A DNA stretch of 64,000 nt from Corticium candelabrum (taxonomy: Eukaryota; Porifera; Homoscleromorpha; Homosclerophorida; Plakinidae), in contig NC_085095.1 in the NCBI RefSeq assembly GCF_963422355.1, positions 4,661,607 to 4,725,606 on the forward strand, written 5' to 3'. The number at the start of each line of letters is the position of its first letter. Position 1 is the first letter of the stretch. The notes beneath the pieces were generated by a model. It saw only the letters and a program-made list of their open reading frames with translations, had not been told where the DNA came from and searched no databases. The translations under genes were made by a program, and so were the position numbers. Positions 11,030 to 22,127 of the stretch are shown one piece after another.

Positions 11030-11832
11030 GTATATTATACAGTATATTATGCAGTATATTATACAACATACATACAAATACATAGATACATACGTATGCA
11101 TGTATGTATGTATGTATGTATGTATTTGTATGTATGTATGTATGTATAATTTCACAAAAATTAGATTCGCCACATGCCTTGAAAGAAGAAATTTGTGCGG
11201 GAGAAAAATTGTGCTTTTTCTAGAAACATCACTACTTGTGCAGAATTAATTTGTGCGGCAATAAGGCCATGCGCAAGGGAAATATATGTGGAATTTATTT
11301 TGTGCAATGGGCTTGTGATCACACGAAATCGCACGAATTTTTCTCCCACACAAATTTCTTTCAGGGTATAGTCAACAATTCGATGCATGCATGTACACAC
11401 TGCATGTCGATGTACAGTTGAATTTAGCTAATTAATACTAAAACTGACCAAAAATAATTTTAAAAAAATAAAAAGATTATATTCATTATGGATCACATTA
11501 TCTGCTGTCCAATTGAGAAAGCAGCTGTAGTTAGACGACATTCAAAACTGTAATCTCTTTTGAAAAACTTTCAATTCGCTACACTGTAGTCTTGATAATG
11601 TCAGTGGTCGTCACTAATCTTGGTCGAGGCTCATTTTACAGCGATCACCATCGTGGGGTCCCGTCTCAATGTAGCCATCAGTCGGTGCCGAATTGTGTGT
11701 TTATCTGGAAGAAACTGTTGTAACTGTAGCAATGCATTCTGAACATTGCCTTGGTGGGTTTAGTTGTCGCACGGAACACCTACCTGCCCACACCCATGCT
11801 CACCCTAGCTCAGCCCCAAAAAAATCGCCCGG
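10862..11832. repeat. Polinton terminal inverted repeat, right arm
   Basis: Reverse complement of the left arm. From the outside inwards: a TA-rich array (10862-10975), (AT)n (10976-11028), (ATGT)n (11099-11150), then unique repeat sequence to 11832, immediately before the integrase. It carries a 190-bp MITE (11177-11366) that the left arm lacks. The left arm reads GCCACGTATAGTAAAC at the matching place (about 3230). Confidence 0.8.
11177..11366 (-). mobile_element. 190-bp MITE derived from the DDE-integrase transposon at 52818-55175
   Basis: The ends read CCTTGAAAGAAGAAATTTGT and ACACAAATTTCTTTCAGGG. In reverse complement, its first half matches 52818-52925 and its second half matches 55092-55175 almost base for base (for example CAAGCCCAT..GCACAAAATAAATTCCAC and AGTAGTG.TGTTTCTAGAAAA). 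It is therefore the large element minus its middle. The empty site in the left Polinton arm suggests a 2-bp TA duplication, degenerate on one side. Confidence 0.85.
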
Positions 11833-11869
11833 CACGGTGGGTAGGGGTAAAAATGTATCGTAGACTGAC

Positions 11870-12964
11870 CAACTAGCCGGGGAACTCCATAAACCAGCGA
11901 AACGGCGGTTTTCCACGAGACGTGTCAGGGTCAGGGAGGTTTGGACGGCACGTGGACCACGGATCTCGTCAACATGTAGTCTTTCTCAAAATGCAACAAC
12001 GGAATCAAGTATCTTCTTAACATCATCGACGTGTTCAGCAAGTACGCATGGTCTATTCCATTGGTAGACAAGATATGTAAAAAGATAGTTTGTGCAGCGC
12101 CGGATCCAGGAATTTTGAAAGAGGGGGTTCACCGTTAGCAGTTATTTATAGCGTTACTAATTTTCTCTTTTCTAATAAAATTATATGAAATTATTGAACC
12201 ACGCCTATTGGAAAAGAGGGGGTTGAAAAAAACCCCTGAACCCCCACTCTGGATCCAGCCCTGTTTGTGCTTTGGACGCGATACCAAAAAGGAAACCCAG
12301 TAGGTTGTGGGTGGGTCGAGGTGGTAAATTTTACAATAGGACCATGGATTGCTGGCTATAAGACAACGGCATTGAGAGATATTTTACATACAATGAGTGA
12401 AAAGCGGTGGTGGTGGAAAGATTTAATCGAACCTTAAAAACGAGAATGTAGAAATACATATTGGCCAACATGCAACACTTAAAGGTACATAGACGTTTTG
12501 GACGAATTTTTGAAGATATACAATACCTCATATCACAGGTCTATACGATTGAGCCCCACCAAAGCCAGCGACAAACGAAATGAATCGATCGTTTGGAGTT
12601 ATCTGTATGGTAACACAGTTGAACCCGACAAACCCATTTTTTACAATGATCAAAGTTGGTGATCGTGTTCGAATATCCAAGAAAAAGACCACCTTTGAAA
12701 AAAAGGATACACACTCAATTGGACCGAAGAAGTTTTGGAGATCGTTGACATAAAGAACACCAACCCGGTGACCTATAAGATCAAGATTTGAATGGTGAGC
12801 CCATCGACGGATCCTTCTACGAGCCAGAGCTACAGAAGAAGACGACCCAAGATGTGTTTCGTATCGAGGTGATACGGAGAAAGGGTCAACGAGCGTTCGC
12901 CAAATGGAAAGGATATCCCAACACATTCAACAGTTGGGTGGACAACCTCACCACCCTTGAATGA
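11870..12964 (+). pseudogene. Polinton integrase (retroviral-type DDE) with C-terminal chromodomain, disrupted
   Basis: Conserved pieces appear in order on the plus strand: ELHKPAKRRF before the core, then TDLVNM and YLLNIIDVFSKYAWSIPLVD with the first catalytic Asp region, later VVVERFNRTLKTRM with the catalytic Glu region, and a chromodomain-like end (VFRIEVIRRKGQRAFAKWKG, then NSWVDNLTTLE). A 167-bp MITE splits the core at 12097, and there are stops and several frameshifts. The zinc-binding N-terminus is not visible before the terminal repeat. In Polintons this enzyme inserts element ends into the host genome and lies next to one terminal repeat, as here. Confidence 0.88.
12097..12263. mobile_element. 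167-bp hAT-type MITE inside the integrase
   Basis: Imperfect inverted ends carry GGATCCAG near the left end and CTGGATCC near the right. Flanks TTTGTGCA (12089-12096) and TTTGTGCT (12264-12271) form an 8-bp target duplication with one mismatch, as expected for hAT. Removing it brings the two integrase halves together. Confidence 0.8.
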
Positions 12965-13524
12965 GATCTACAATGGTCTCCCATAATTGCTCGTATTCGA
13001 ATCGAGTTTTCTCTTTGATGGACGCACATCGTTGGGCTTGCTCTGGAATACCCATACATATGAATATCTTGGATAGGATGAAATCCAATTTGATGAGTTT
13101 TCTTTGGTAGAGATTATACCATATTCTCTCTGCCTGTCGAGTTCTCATCACGACCAGCCTCTTCTGATCCTCGGTGAGATCGAATCGTTGCAGTTGTTTC
13201 CTGATGTGGTATTTCATGTTGTATTTGGATTTTTGGACACATAGTGAGCGTACGGCCCAGCTTACGGTTGTTCTACTTTGTGGAGGAGACGCAGCTCTTG
13301 CATACGTGTTCACCTTCGAACACATTTTCATATTTACCACCACATGCACATTTCTTAGGAATGGGATCCATCCATTTTAACTTTGGAGGAGGGTGGAGAG
13401 CTCAGTACCAACACTGCTCGTCGTGGTGGATGGTAGTTCCACAGTTGGGACACTGAATAACCTTCCTGGGTTTGCGGCAGGCGCCGATGCCGTACCAACC
13501 GTCTGCTTTGCAAGTGTGCAACAT
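12948..13524 (-). pseudogene. Zinc-ribbon protein of the virus-like block (possibly VLTF3-like)
   Basis: ATG at 13524 opens a frame with CPNCGTTIHHDEQCWY, a zinc ribbon. A second metal-binding part, PKKCACGGKYENVF with a following CKSC, is in the next frame. A helical C-terminal part (13250-12948; DFILSKIFICMGIPEQAQ) is in a third. Zinc fingers followed by a helical domain that ends near a tryptophan resemble late-transcription-factor-like proteins of large DNA viruses, but I am unsure. It is convergent with, and slightly overlaps, the integrase end. Its start is 22 bp from the palindromic motif at 13546. Two frameshifts at least. Confidence 0.38.
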
Positions 13525-13545
13525 CTTAATATCATATAGAATTTG

Positions 13546-13562
13546 TTTCTCTAATAGGGCGC
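13546..13562. promoter_or_regulatory. Half-palindrome motif between divergent genes
   Basis: TTTCTCTAATAGGGCGC is identical to half of the perfect palindrome at 14991-15020. It lies 22 bp from the minus-strand ATG at 13524 and 28 bp from the plus-strand ATG at 13590, where a shared promoter element would be expected. Confidence 0.45.
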
Positions 13563-13589
13563 AACATTTTTATGTAACCTCTTCGTATA

Positions 13590-13825
13590 TGGAGGATCTC
13601 AAACATCTGTTGCGTTTGTACGAGGAAGGGCACCTCAGTGCGGTGGCTCTCGACAAGGCCTTGAATGTCTTAAGCCCACCAATCAAAGAGCTCAGCCGTC
13701 TCTTACAACTACACGACCTAGGGTATATCGGTTACAAGGCGCTTGACTCGGCATTGTGTGTTCTGAAACCTCCCTCCGAGGACATGGATGCAGAGGAGAC
13801 CGTGGAACCATATGATGAGGCTTAG
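13590..13825 (+). CDS. Small two-repeat protein of unknown function
   Basis: A 78-codon intact frame starts MEDLKHLLRLYEEGHLSAVA. I chose the ATG at 13590 rather than the upstream one at 13472 because the latter's frame reads through the motif at 13546. The protein holds two tandem copies of a repeat of about 30 residues: LKHLLRLYEEGHLSAVALDK with ALNVLSPP, then LSRLLQLHDLGYIGYKALDS with ALCVLKPP. The acidic tail is DMDAEETVEPYDEA. No family is recognised; two helices per repeat seem likely. It is one of the few undamaged frames in this block. Confidence 0.5.
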
Positions 13826-14039
13826 TGTAAGCCACTGCCACCAGCTCCAAATCCAAGACAAATAAAAATTATTTGCTACGTAGGGGCGGTAGTGATGCTG
13901 GCAGGTCTGTTCTTATATAGAGAAACAGTGACGACATAAACGTGCACCCCAAAATTGTCTGCACATTTTGCACCACAAATTAGACCTCAAAATTGACCCC
14001 AATATTGGCCCACATTTGCACGGTCAATCTGAGTCAATA

Positions 14040-14780
14040 GAGGCCCAGATGTAACACATTTGCACGATTTCTTCGTGCTCACCTTCTTTGGCACATAGTG
14101 CGGCCCATTCGATGTTGGTTACACTCCATCTGTGGTGTAGAATCACAATCCCAAGGTGTCCATGTATGGCGGGGTGAGCCATGACAGTATCAATTGTAGC
14201 ACAAATGCACTATAGATTTGTGACTATTGCTTGCAGCACACAGCATAGTCTGTTCGATGGCGGTAGCCCCTAAATCACGACATAGTTGCACGACAGATTG
14301 ACGACCTTCTGCAGCAGACGTCATAGCCAGGTCGATTTCTTGGACACCCCAATCGTAACACAGGCGAACTGTGGATTCGTAACCACCACTCGCGGCCCAC
14401 GGCATAGCCGTGTCGATGTTGGTGGCTCCCCACTCACGACATAGTTGTATCACATTTTCACAAATTGTTTGCTGCCCAGACCATGGGTTGCTCAAAATCG
14501 GTGACCCCTAATCGCGAAACAGTCACATAATGTTTTCGTGACCACTACTTGCGGCCCATAACATAGCCGAGTTGAACTTGAAGATTCCCAATTCTATATA
14601 TAAAAGGATGACTTCCTCGTGATCACCTTCTGCAGCCCACTCCATGGCTTTGTCTAGATCGACCTTGTCATAGTCGTGGCACATTTGCACAATGTGGGTG
14701 TGACCCTCATAGGAAGCCATATTCATAGCCTCTTGGATTTGATTTGCGCCTAGTTGTAGAGCTAAATATGACCACAAGTG
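14040..14780 (-). pseudogene. Ankyrin-like repeat protein of large-DNA-virus type, frameshifted
   Basis: Minus-strand frames 14777-14523 and 14495-14190 hold at least seven repeats on the pattern AM-x-x-AA-x-x-GH-x-x-IV-x-LC, for example AMEWAAEGDHEEVILLYIEL and AMPWAASGGYESTVRLC. Repeats continue in other frames between the two pieces (LGVTDFEQPMVWAANN) and below 14190 to about 14040 (EWAALCAKEGEHEEIVQMC). This AM/AA ankyrin variant is typical of giant-virus-like and Polinton-like elements. At least three indels inactivate it. The original gene probably covered about 250 codons. Confidence 0.6.
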
Positions 14781-14990
14781 GCAGCCATGGTTATAACTTA
14801 ATTAGGAGAAAGGCTACGCCCAGCTACAATGACGTCTCTCCCATTGGGTTGCATTCGACAACCCAACCAATAAATGCCTAGAGTTTGTTGAATACACACA
14901 GGATATTCAACAAGAGTTGCACCATGATAACACATTGCTTGAGCAGCGGCAAGAACTTTAAAAAATAGCCATATATTATATATGTATTTA

Positions 14991-15067
14991 TTTCTCTAAT
15001 AGGGCGCCCTATTAGAGAAACAAGCTGTGTAATATACCCCTCTAATAAGACGCCCTATTAGAGAAAC
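14991..15067. promoter_or_regulatory. Perfect 30-bp palindrome plus a second imperfect copy
   Basis: 14991-15020 is a perfect palindrome (TTTCTCTAATAGGGC and its complement). An imperfect second copy lies at 15037-15067 (TCTAATAAGACGCCCTATTA, then GAGAAAC). Both lie in the gap between the minus-strand ankyrin gene and the plus-strand frames from 15083. The related half-site is at 13546-13562 and a decayed copy at 16321-16358. It could be a shared promoter/operator or a tiny mobile palindrome. Confidence 0.5.
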
Positions 15068-15082
15068 ACGACTGTATAATAC

Positions 15083-15371
15083 ATGCTATCTTTGTATGGA
15101 GGATATCAGGATTCATCGAACGCCAATGGCTCTCTCAGACAACTTACTAGGAAATGGCATCGATTACGACGGCATACAGTTAGAGGGTCTGAAATAGCTG
15201 CTCTATTGTGTTGGAACTTCTATTGTTTCTTTCGACGATTACTTGGAGATAAGAGTGGTGGTGTCGAGGTGAGATCCTCACTGGGCATTGCCTGTTGGTG
15301 GAGGACGGTATTCGAACCCATATCTGAACAATTGGTTGAGGTACATTGTGGAACCACCTGCATGGGTGGAC

Positions 15372-15422
<51 letters not shown>

Positions 15423-16578
15423 AGCTGGAAATGCAGGCTATATCTATGTCCAGATGAATACTGTGTCGTATCGTCTACAAAATGTGGTAAAAATAGGAGG
15501 CACATTCACACTGCACGAGAAGATAGTTTGACCTATGGTATGGCCAAACGTCTACCCAAGGGTTTAATCCCATCTGAAGTCTCCAGAGATATTGTATTAC
15601 TTGAGTGTAAGGCTCCGTCCGTATTGAAGATACCCGAATTGTCATATACCTAGGTACTATTTACCCCAAATATGGATGGGACTGGATCTATCTCCCATTG
15701 CTAGATTCGGTCTGTATGTAGAGGTTGTATATATCGTATCTGTAACTTAAAACAACTAGGACCTACACTGAACTACAATAAATCATACCAAAATGATCCA
15801 AACCATGGTTGGCTCTCCGCTATGGCTTGGGTTGTATAGTTGTACTAGGGGGTAATGATAAGGGAACCGACAATGCGGCCTCCTCACCCTCACCCGTGAT
15901 CAGACCTATAGACTTTGGCACTGCACCAAATGATGTGCTACATGCAATTATGGAAGTTATCCCTAGCGGTACTCGTCGAGTCAAGTATCTAGAATCTTGG
16001 TTTGCAGATGGAAAAAAGAGGCAACATAGGATTGCTTGAGAAGACCCTAGATACCTGTTTGACCAAGGATGATCGTATAGTAGATATGTACCTTGGAAAG
16101 CTATGGAGGTGCACTGTAGAACAATAGAACGTAAACGAGATTTTGTACGAGAGAGTAGACAAAAGATAGAGGAACTGTGGAAGACGGTGCAGACAATCCA
16201 ATCCTCGGATAATTCACGTAGGACCCTGTATGATGTGTATGAACCACCTGTTGGGTTGGATGAGATATGTCCACCACCAGGTGGGTATACATGCAAAGAT
16301 CTTTGTAGGAATAAAGTGGAGAACCTTGGTCTAATAAGACGCTCTAGTAGAGAAACACGACTGTATACTATTTGCTATGAAAATCTTGCTGGCGCGAGAG
16401 ATAATGTAACCCAAAAAGGTACCAAAAAGAACAAAAAGTTTTATAATAATCATCATGGAGATGCTGGTGCAAGACCAAATTTTTATGTTCTCCACTATAT
16501 CTTCAACCCGTCTCGGGGCCTAGGGAGGTGCAGCCCAGAGACGGGAGGAAGATACTATAGACCACAAAATATTTGACT
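15083..16578 (+). pseudogene. Unrecognised frames of the virus-like block
   Basis: A run of plus-strand coding-like pieces in shifting frames includes 15083-15457, 15288-15653 (after an (AT)n tract at 15371-15419: PDEYCVVSSTKCGKNRRHIH), 15809-16039 (VIRPIDFGTAPNDVLHAIME) and 16103-16576 (IEELWKTVQTIQ, then EICPPPGGYTCKDLCRNK). They look like one or two genes broken by indels and a microsatellite. I do not recognise the family. They share strand and neighbourhood with the Polinton-like block. Confidence 0.35.
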
Positions 16579-16859
16579 ATCATTGTTTGCACGCAATCCC
16601 ACGTGAAAAAGAGGGGTGTTTTATAGATCTCTGCAATACAAAAAGGTATTTTCAAAAACTGTATTTGAGAACTTCTCACTCTACTACTACTGAGTACACA
16701 TAATACGGGAAGAAAAAACGCTATTATAACGGGTGCTGCAATGGTAGTTCCCTATCTTTCGGAATTGCCTTTATTTTCAGTATCCTATTTACAGCGGTCA
16801 TCTTGATTGATTACACTGCTGCATGTTGATCTCCATAGAGACCTGTCGTCAGCTATTTT

Positions 16860-17165
16860 CCCTTTGTAGAGGATTTATATGGCAAGATCTCATGTTTGAG
16901 TTCAGACTAGCTGTCTTTGAATCTTTTTTTGACCTCCCTGTAATTGTGCTCCCTCTCATATAGTTGTCCATAGAACACAGCCTTCAGTATTCTGTCATCA
17001 TTCATACGAACCAAGTGCCCTAACCAACGAAATTGTGCTGATAGAAGGAATGTATTGATACCATTCATGTTGCAGACTCTAAGAAATTCTATATTAACAA
17101 ACAAACCTGCTCTTAGAATTGATTTAGGTGAGAACAGCATGCACAGAACCAGTCACACTCTCTCT
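16860..17165 (-). pseudogene. LINE ORF2 C-terminal fragment
   Basis: Frame 17140-16907 contains RWLGHLVRMNDDRILKAVFY and KKRFKDS, the conserved end of many LINE polyproteins (RWLGH-x-x-RM, then KRFKD). It is a short 5'-truncated copy. Confidence 0.75.
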
Positions 17166-17935
17166 TCCCATTTATTTTGAGACCATAATTAATTAGCAAC
17201 TTCTGATATATGTCTGCTTACACTCGCTGTGGTTATGTTTCGTATTTGCGGTTGTAAAAATTAAGCATATGCATGTTATTGTTTTCTGGTATGTCAACAA
17301 GCACTGAATTGATTGTAAATATGACCTCCTGCAGTTGCAGACAGTCAGAGAGACATACCCGGACTGTCTTCTGGAAACAAGCCGTATCAAGTACCAGAAT
17401 ACATGCCAGAATTCCACAAGATGGGATCTACAAGGCCTGTTGTCAACTTTGGGTATACATATTATTGATATAGATAGGTGTTCATGTATCAAAATATTGG
17501 TATCGAGTTTATTATTGCCTAGGCAACAAGGCTGTCACAAACCAGACACAATTACGCCATTCCAGACATCAACAAACTATCTGATGTAGGTATACTGAGT
17601 CCAGTTTGTACTATACTTTTTACCACGTATTGATCTGTTTGTTGCTGCATTGTTCAGGAGAACTACTTACAAGACCAAGAAAACGCAGCAGCTTCTTGAA
17701 GATGAAATTGATGAAGTTCGTAAACTCTGTAAGTGGAGACCAGCTTCTCCATTTAAACCATAGCTAGCAGAACCTAATTGATTATGAGTGTGATTATACA
17801 TTGCAAAATCAACTTTAAGTAATTGAGACAATTCACATTGACCTTAATAACCGACAAAGTACATCTCACAGCACAGCAAACATTGTTCTAAGCATTAGTC
17901 ACTCTTTTGCCGCTGCCACTTCACTGAATGTTAGA
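17166..17935. other. Gene-poor stretch with two weak coding-like segments
   Basis: 17335-17437 (plus) reads LQTVRETYPDCLLETSRIKY after an AG, and 17657-17740 (plus) reads TTYKTKKTQQLLEDEIDEVR before a GTAAGT-like donor. They could be small exons of a plus-strand gene, but nothing confirms this. Confidence 0.25.
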
Positions 17936-18177
17936 TTAAAATAACTGCAGAAGAGTCGTGATCATAGGCTGGTTCACGCCAGGAAAGGTAACACCTGAAG
18001 GTGCATGTTTCCTCATGTAGATTGTAAATAAGATTATTGTCACAACAACTGCCAATACAATAGCACCACCGATACAGCCACCAACAATGGCCCAATCTAT
18101 CACAGAACAAACTTCTACATTTAAATGAAGCAACTGACTATAGCAATTATTATTTTATTCTAATGAACTTAATCAAC

Positions 18178-18178
18178 C

Positions 18179-18228
<50 letters not shown>

Positions 18229-18600
18229 CATTATATATTTCATCCTGATTTTCTACTGGGTCGTCCCGGCTTCTTCGATGTAACAGTAGCCAACAGCCTG
18301 CAGCCTTCATTCATTATTAAAGCTGCCAGCAATGCAGGAGCTGCTGCAGAAGCTTGCAAAGACTTTCATCACGCTGACATAGTTACAGCAGCTGGTGGCA
18401 TATCTTATCCACTTGCTGTGGAAACTCTCGGTCTCTGGACACCATACAGTCTCAAGATCCTACGCTCTATAGCTTCGAGAATTTCTGCAATGAGTCACAT
18501 GACGTTTTCAAAGTCTTTAAATAACTTATTACAACAATTATCTGTAAAGTTATGGTCATATAATGGTAGATTGGTTTTACGTTTGAATTTAGAGATAGAG
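18178..18600 (+). pseudogene. (TA)n tract followed by a retroelement-associated coding fragment
   Basis: After a TA microsatellite (18178-18224), the plus frame to 18630 reads FLLGRPGFFDVTVANSLQPS, later GGISYPLAVETLGLWTPYSL. I associate this pattern (GRPAA-x-DV at the start, P-L-x-VE-x-LGG later) with the extreme C-terminus of reverse-transcriptase-bearing repeats common in invertebrates. It lies in intron 3 of gene A on the opposite strand. Confidence 0.5.
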
Positions 18601-18680
18601 GATGTATGTAGTTGGGACATGCATACTTGAGTTGTTGGGGATGCTGGGGTGGGAACGTTCATGTATGTAATAAATATATC

Positions 18681-18829
<149 letters not shown>

Positions 18830-20549
18830 CGAATCTACATGTCTGTGCCATTACTGTCAGTACTGTGGAAATGCCACTACCCGCCTGAATCTTTCCCGCC
18901 TTTACTTTTGCTGAACTGCAGATTAAATTCAGTACTGTGTACGAGCCCTGATGCACTAGCCCTGATGCACTGCGCAGCACATCTACATGTGCAAATTATC
19001 ACAGCATCGCCAGCTCCAATCCCCTTTTTCACACAATTAAGCAGCCGGTTGTGGTCGCCATGTTTATCATCCTCCTCACAGCTAGCCTGTAGTTGTTCTC
19101 AAACGTTCAGCATCCATGCTTGTGTTTTTGGGCTCTACACTCTCTAAGTTAAAATGCATGCTGCGCCATACCATTTACCTGCAGCTGTTGCCTTCTCAAT
19201 TTTTGTTTTTCCAACTGTCCAGGAGGGTCACTTTGATGGTATACTCGCACATATATTACTAGTGAAAGTCTTGAACACTTGCAACCATTTATTGCACCCT
19301 TAATTTATACATACCTGAAGGGTGGTAATTCATCAAAGGACAGCATTCCTTCATCAAAAGACAGCGTTCATGTACCCTATAATTTTGTATGTACAGTACA
19401 ACTTATGAATTAACAGTCCATTACTGCATCAGTAAGGCTAGCCCAAGTTGCCAAAGAATTACCTGTGTGTCGACAATAGCATTTCTGTACATCTTTAGCT
19501 AGAATGGCATATTTCTCTTCAGCTCTTCGGTACCCACATTTACTGTAGAAGTATCCTTTTCAAGCCCAATGGAGTTGCAGGCGGTGGGTTATGATTATCA
19601 TCACCGAAAGTAGGCAATGGAGATGTCTTAGTTCCTAATAATATCAGCCTGCCATACCTATTCAGTAAGTCTGTGAGATCATTCAAGGGAAAGTCGTTAT
19701 TAGGAGAACTAGTAATACCAGCAACCAAATCAGACCCTGCAAAACATAGACAATTATTATACCTAGGACAGCACAAAGACTCTACTCTTACTTGCTAGAC
19801 TATCAGACAATGACTTTGTGGCATACAAAAGAATCTGACAAAGTTCTCATGCAGAAATGTAGTATAATAAATAGCTTTCTTATTCTCTGAAAAATAACAT
19901 AATAAACTCAAAGCGCGATTCTACATCAGACTACATATGCATAGTAGAAGAAACTAAGTATACTACCAACATAAAGTGATCACGTGGAGATTATATAACA
20001 TGCAAATGTCAGCAACAGTTTCCTAGCGAGCAATTGATTCAGCCACTGTACCCATATTGCGCATTGCAGCAGAAACTCGGTGCATGCAACTGCAATCTAA
20101 GCACCCTAATTCCAAATATCCTATATCACCTAATTTTGAGAGTTAATTCATTACCTAAGTAAACTCGTCATGCAGCCTTCTTGTACGCATTCCACTTGTA
20201 GCATTCACAGTAAAACTGCAAAGACACGGTTAATTAATTCATGAAAATGAAAGATAATAGTGAACAAAAGAAGAGAAGTGAAATGTCAGTTTGCCTCAAT
20301 TAAAGCCTGCGCATAAGTTCAAAATCAAACTCGAAGGGCATGCATCCATCAATTCAATGCAGCTGTGACGGCAAACACCCAAACAAAACGGAAGGAGCGT
20401 GAAAAAACCGGATCTCGGAAACACGTGAGCATAGGCGGGTGAAATTCACACCATTTGACAGCTGGTGACAATTTAAGACGATTACAGATCAGTAGATGCG
20501 AACTCGGCTACCAATAGAATACAATTACAGTTTGTTTGGCATCTCATTA

Positions 20550-21044
20550 GGGGCCGGTCATTATTAAGCGTCCGGGGAAGAGGGGGATGGCAAATTTGCT
20601 ATGGGGGCCATAAGTTTGGAATTCAAGGGTTACTAAGCATTTGGGTCATCTTCTGTTGGGGGTCATAATTTTCAGGTTTTTTTATCTGTCTACTATAGAA
20701 TTGTATGCAAGAACAGTATCTTTATTTCTAATGGCTTGCACACTTGCATTGCTGAAAGCGGCAATTCTTGCTTTACTTGTTTTGTCAGCAGGTTGGCCAA
20801 CTTTAGAAATTATACCTAGGCCGCACTTGAACCTTGAAACAGACTGCTTTTTATTGTACATACCTATATTTGATTATATATACTGCATGTATATGCACAT
20901 ATATAAGGGGTCATCTAAAGTTAACCGACACACAGTGGGGCCAGAAGATTTTAGCAGGCATATTTTGCAGAGGTCACATATCAAACTATGCGAACCTCGA
21001 CAAATTTTGCCAGCCTCCCCCCACCGACAATAATGACCGGCCGC
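20550..21044. mobile_element. 495-bp PIF/Harbinger-type MITE
   Basis: Inverted ends GGGGCCGGTCATTATT and AATAATGACCGGCCGC, flanked by TTA on both sides (20547-20549 and 21045-21047), the usual 3-bp target site of PIF/Harbinger elements. No transposase is present. Confidence 0.8.
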
Positions 21045-21477
21045 TTAGGATTGCTAAACGATCTATTTACTAGACCAGTTGTCAACACGTAGATAATGCA
21101 ATGCATCGCTAATCTTATGGTCTACATTTACGTTTTTCAACATCGTCAAGAAGTCAGCGGCGAAGACTTCTTCTTTGCCGATCTAAAACGTTTCTTGACC
21201 TCGTTTTAGCACTACCACAACACGAGATGTAGAAAAAAACTAAATGTTATGTAGTGCAGACATAATTAGTTGCACAATGAGCCTGTTTACCATAACTCAT
21301 GAGTAACTTCTCCTCTCTAATCATAATCACAAACCGCGATTCCAGGGTGCCTCTGTTTTTGAACAGACTCTATTTGTGTGCAGTGTGGCAATTTTCCTTT
21401 TTTCTTTCTTCTCTCGTTATGTCCTCTCCAGAGAAAACTGTACCTTTATTAAAGTGCAAAAGATATATAGTATATAT

Positions 21478-21902
21478 TATTATATGTGTCGTTATGCCCC
21501 TCCATAATGGGCAAGTGAGGTCTTTACCCCCATCTGGGCGCCCACCAACCCGGCAGGTGAGCTCAGTAGGGTACATGTTTCTGTGTAGTCCACACGGCGA
21601 TCAATGACTAGCCAATTCGATATAGATTACAGGCATTACGGTGACCGCGAACTCATGAACAACACGTCTAGTGGATATCAATGCCCACCAGGAAAGCGCT
21701 GAGCGCCATCGTCAACAGACCATTCACCAGAGCACACAAACTACCCAACAACTGAAACGAGTCATAGTCTCGTGGATAAAGCTAGAGAAACATGAGAGAG
21801 AGAAAGACAGATAAGTTTCACAATTTACTGTCGTCACTGGGGTTTGAACACCCAAACCATGGAGCAGTAGCCATGCTGCTAACCACTAAGCCACGGCATA
21901 TT
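21478..21902 (-). repeat. tRNA-derived SINE
   Basis: Read on the minus strand, the head at 21900-21830 has a perfect A box (TGGCTTAGTGG) and a B box (GTTCAAACC) about 45 nt apart, the internal RNA polymerase III promoter of a tRNA. The body runs to about 21480. Its distal 160 bp (21484-21645) recurs at 21942-22096, a 5'-truncated second copy. Confidence 0.6.
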
Positions 21903-21941
21903 ATTGTCGTGCTCAAGATTTGCTAGGAACGGTGGGCTATT

Positions 21942-22094
21942 ATGTGTCGTTATGCCTCTCCATAATGGGCAAGTGGGGTCTTTACCCTTATCTGGGCGCC
22001 CACCAACCCGGCAGGTAAGCCCTGCAGGGTACATGTTTCCGTGCAGTCCATACGACGATCAGTGACTAGCCAATTCGATATAGATTGCAGGCAT

Positions 22095-22096
<2 letters not shown>
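21942..22096 (-). repeat. 5'-truncated second copy of the same SINE
   Basis: Matches 21484-21645 at roughly 90 percent by eye, including TGGGCGCCCACCAACCCGGC. No tRNA-like head is attached. It is bordered by an (ATA)n tract at 22096-22129. Confidence 0.7.

Positions 22097-22127
<31 letters not shown>

Noticed and set aside
21825..21902. Functional tRNA gene
   Set aside because: A and B boxes are present but no cloverleaf with acceptor stem is evident; better explained as a SINE head.
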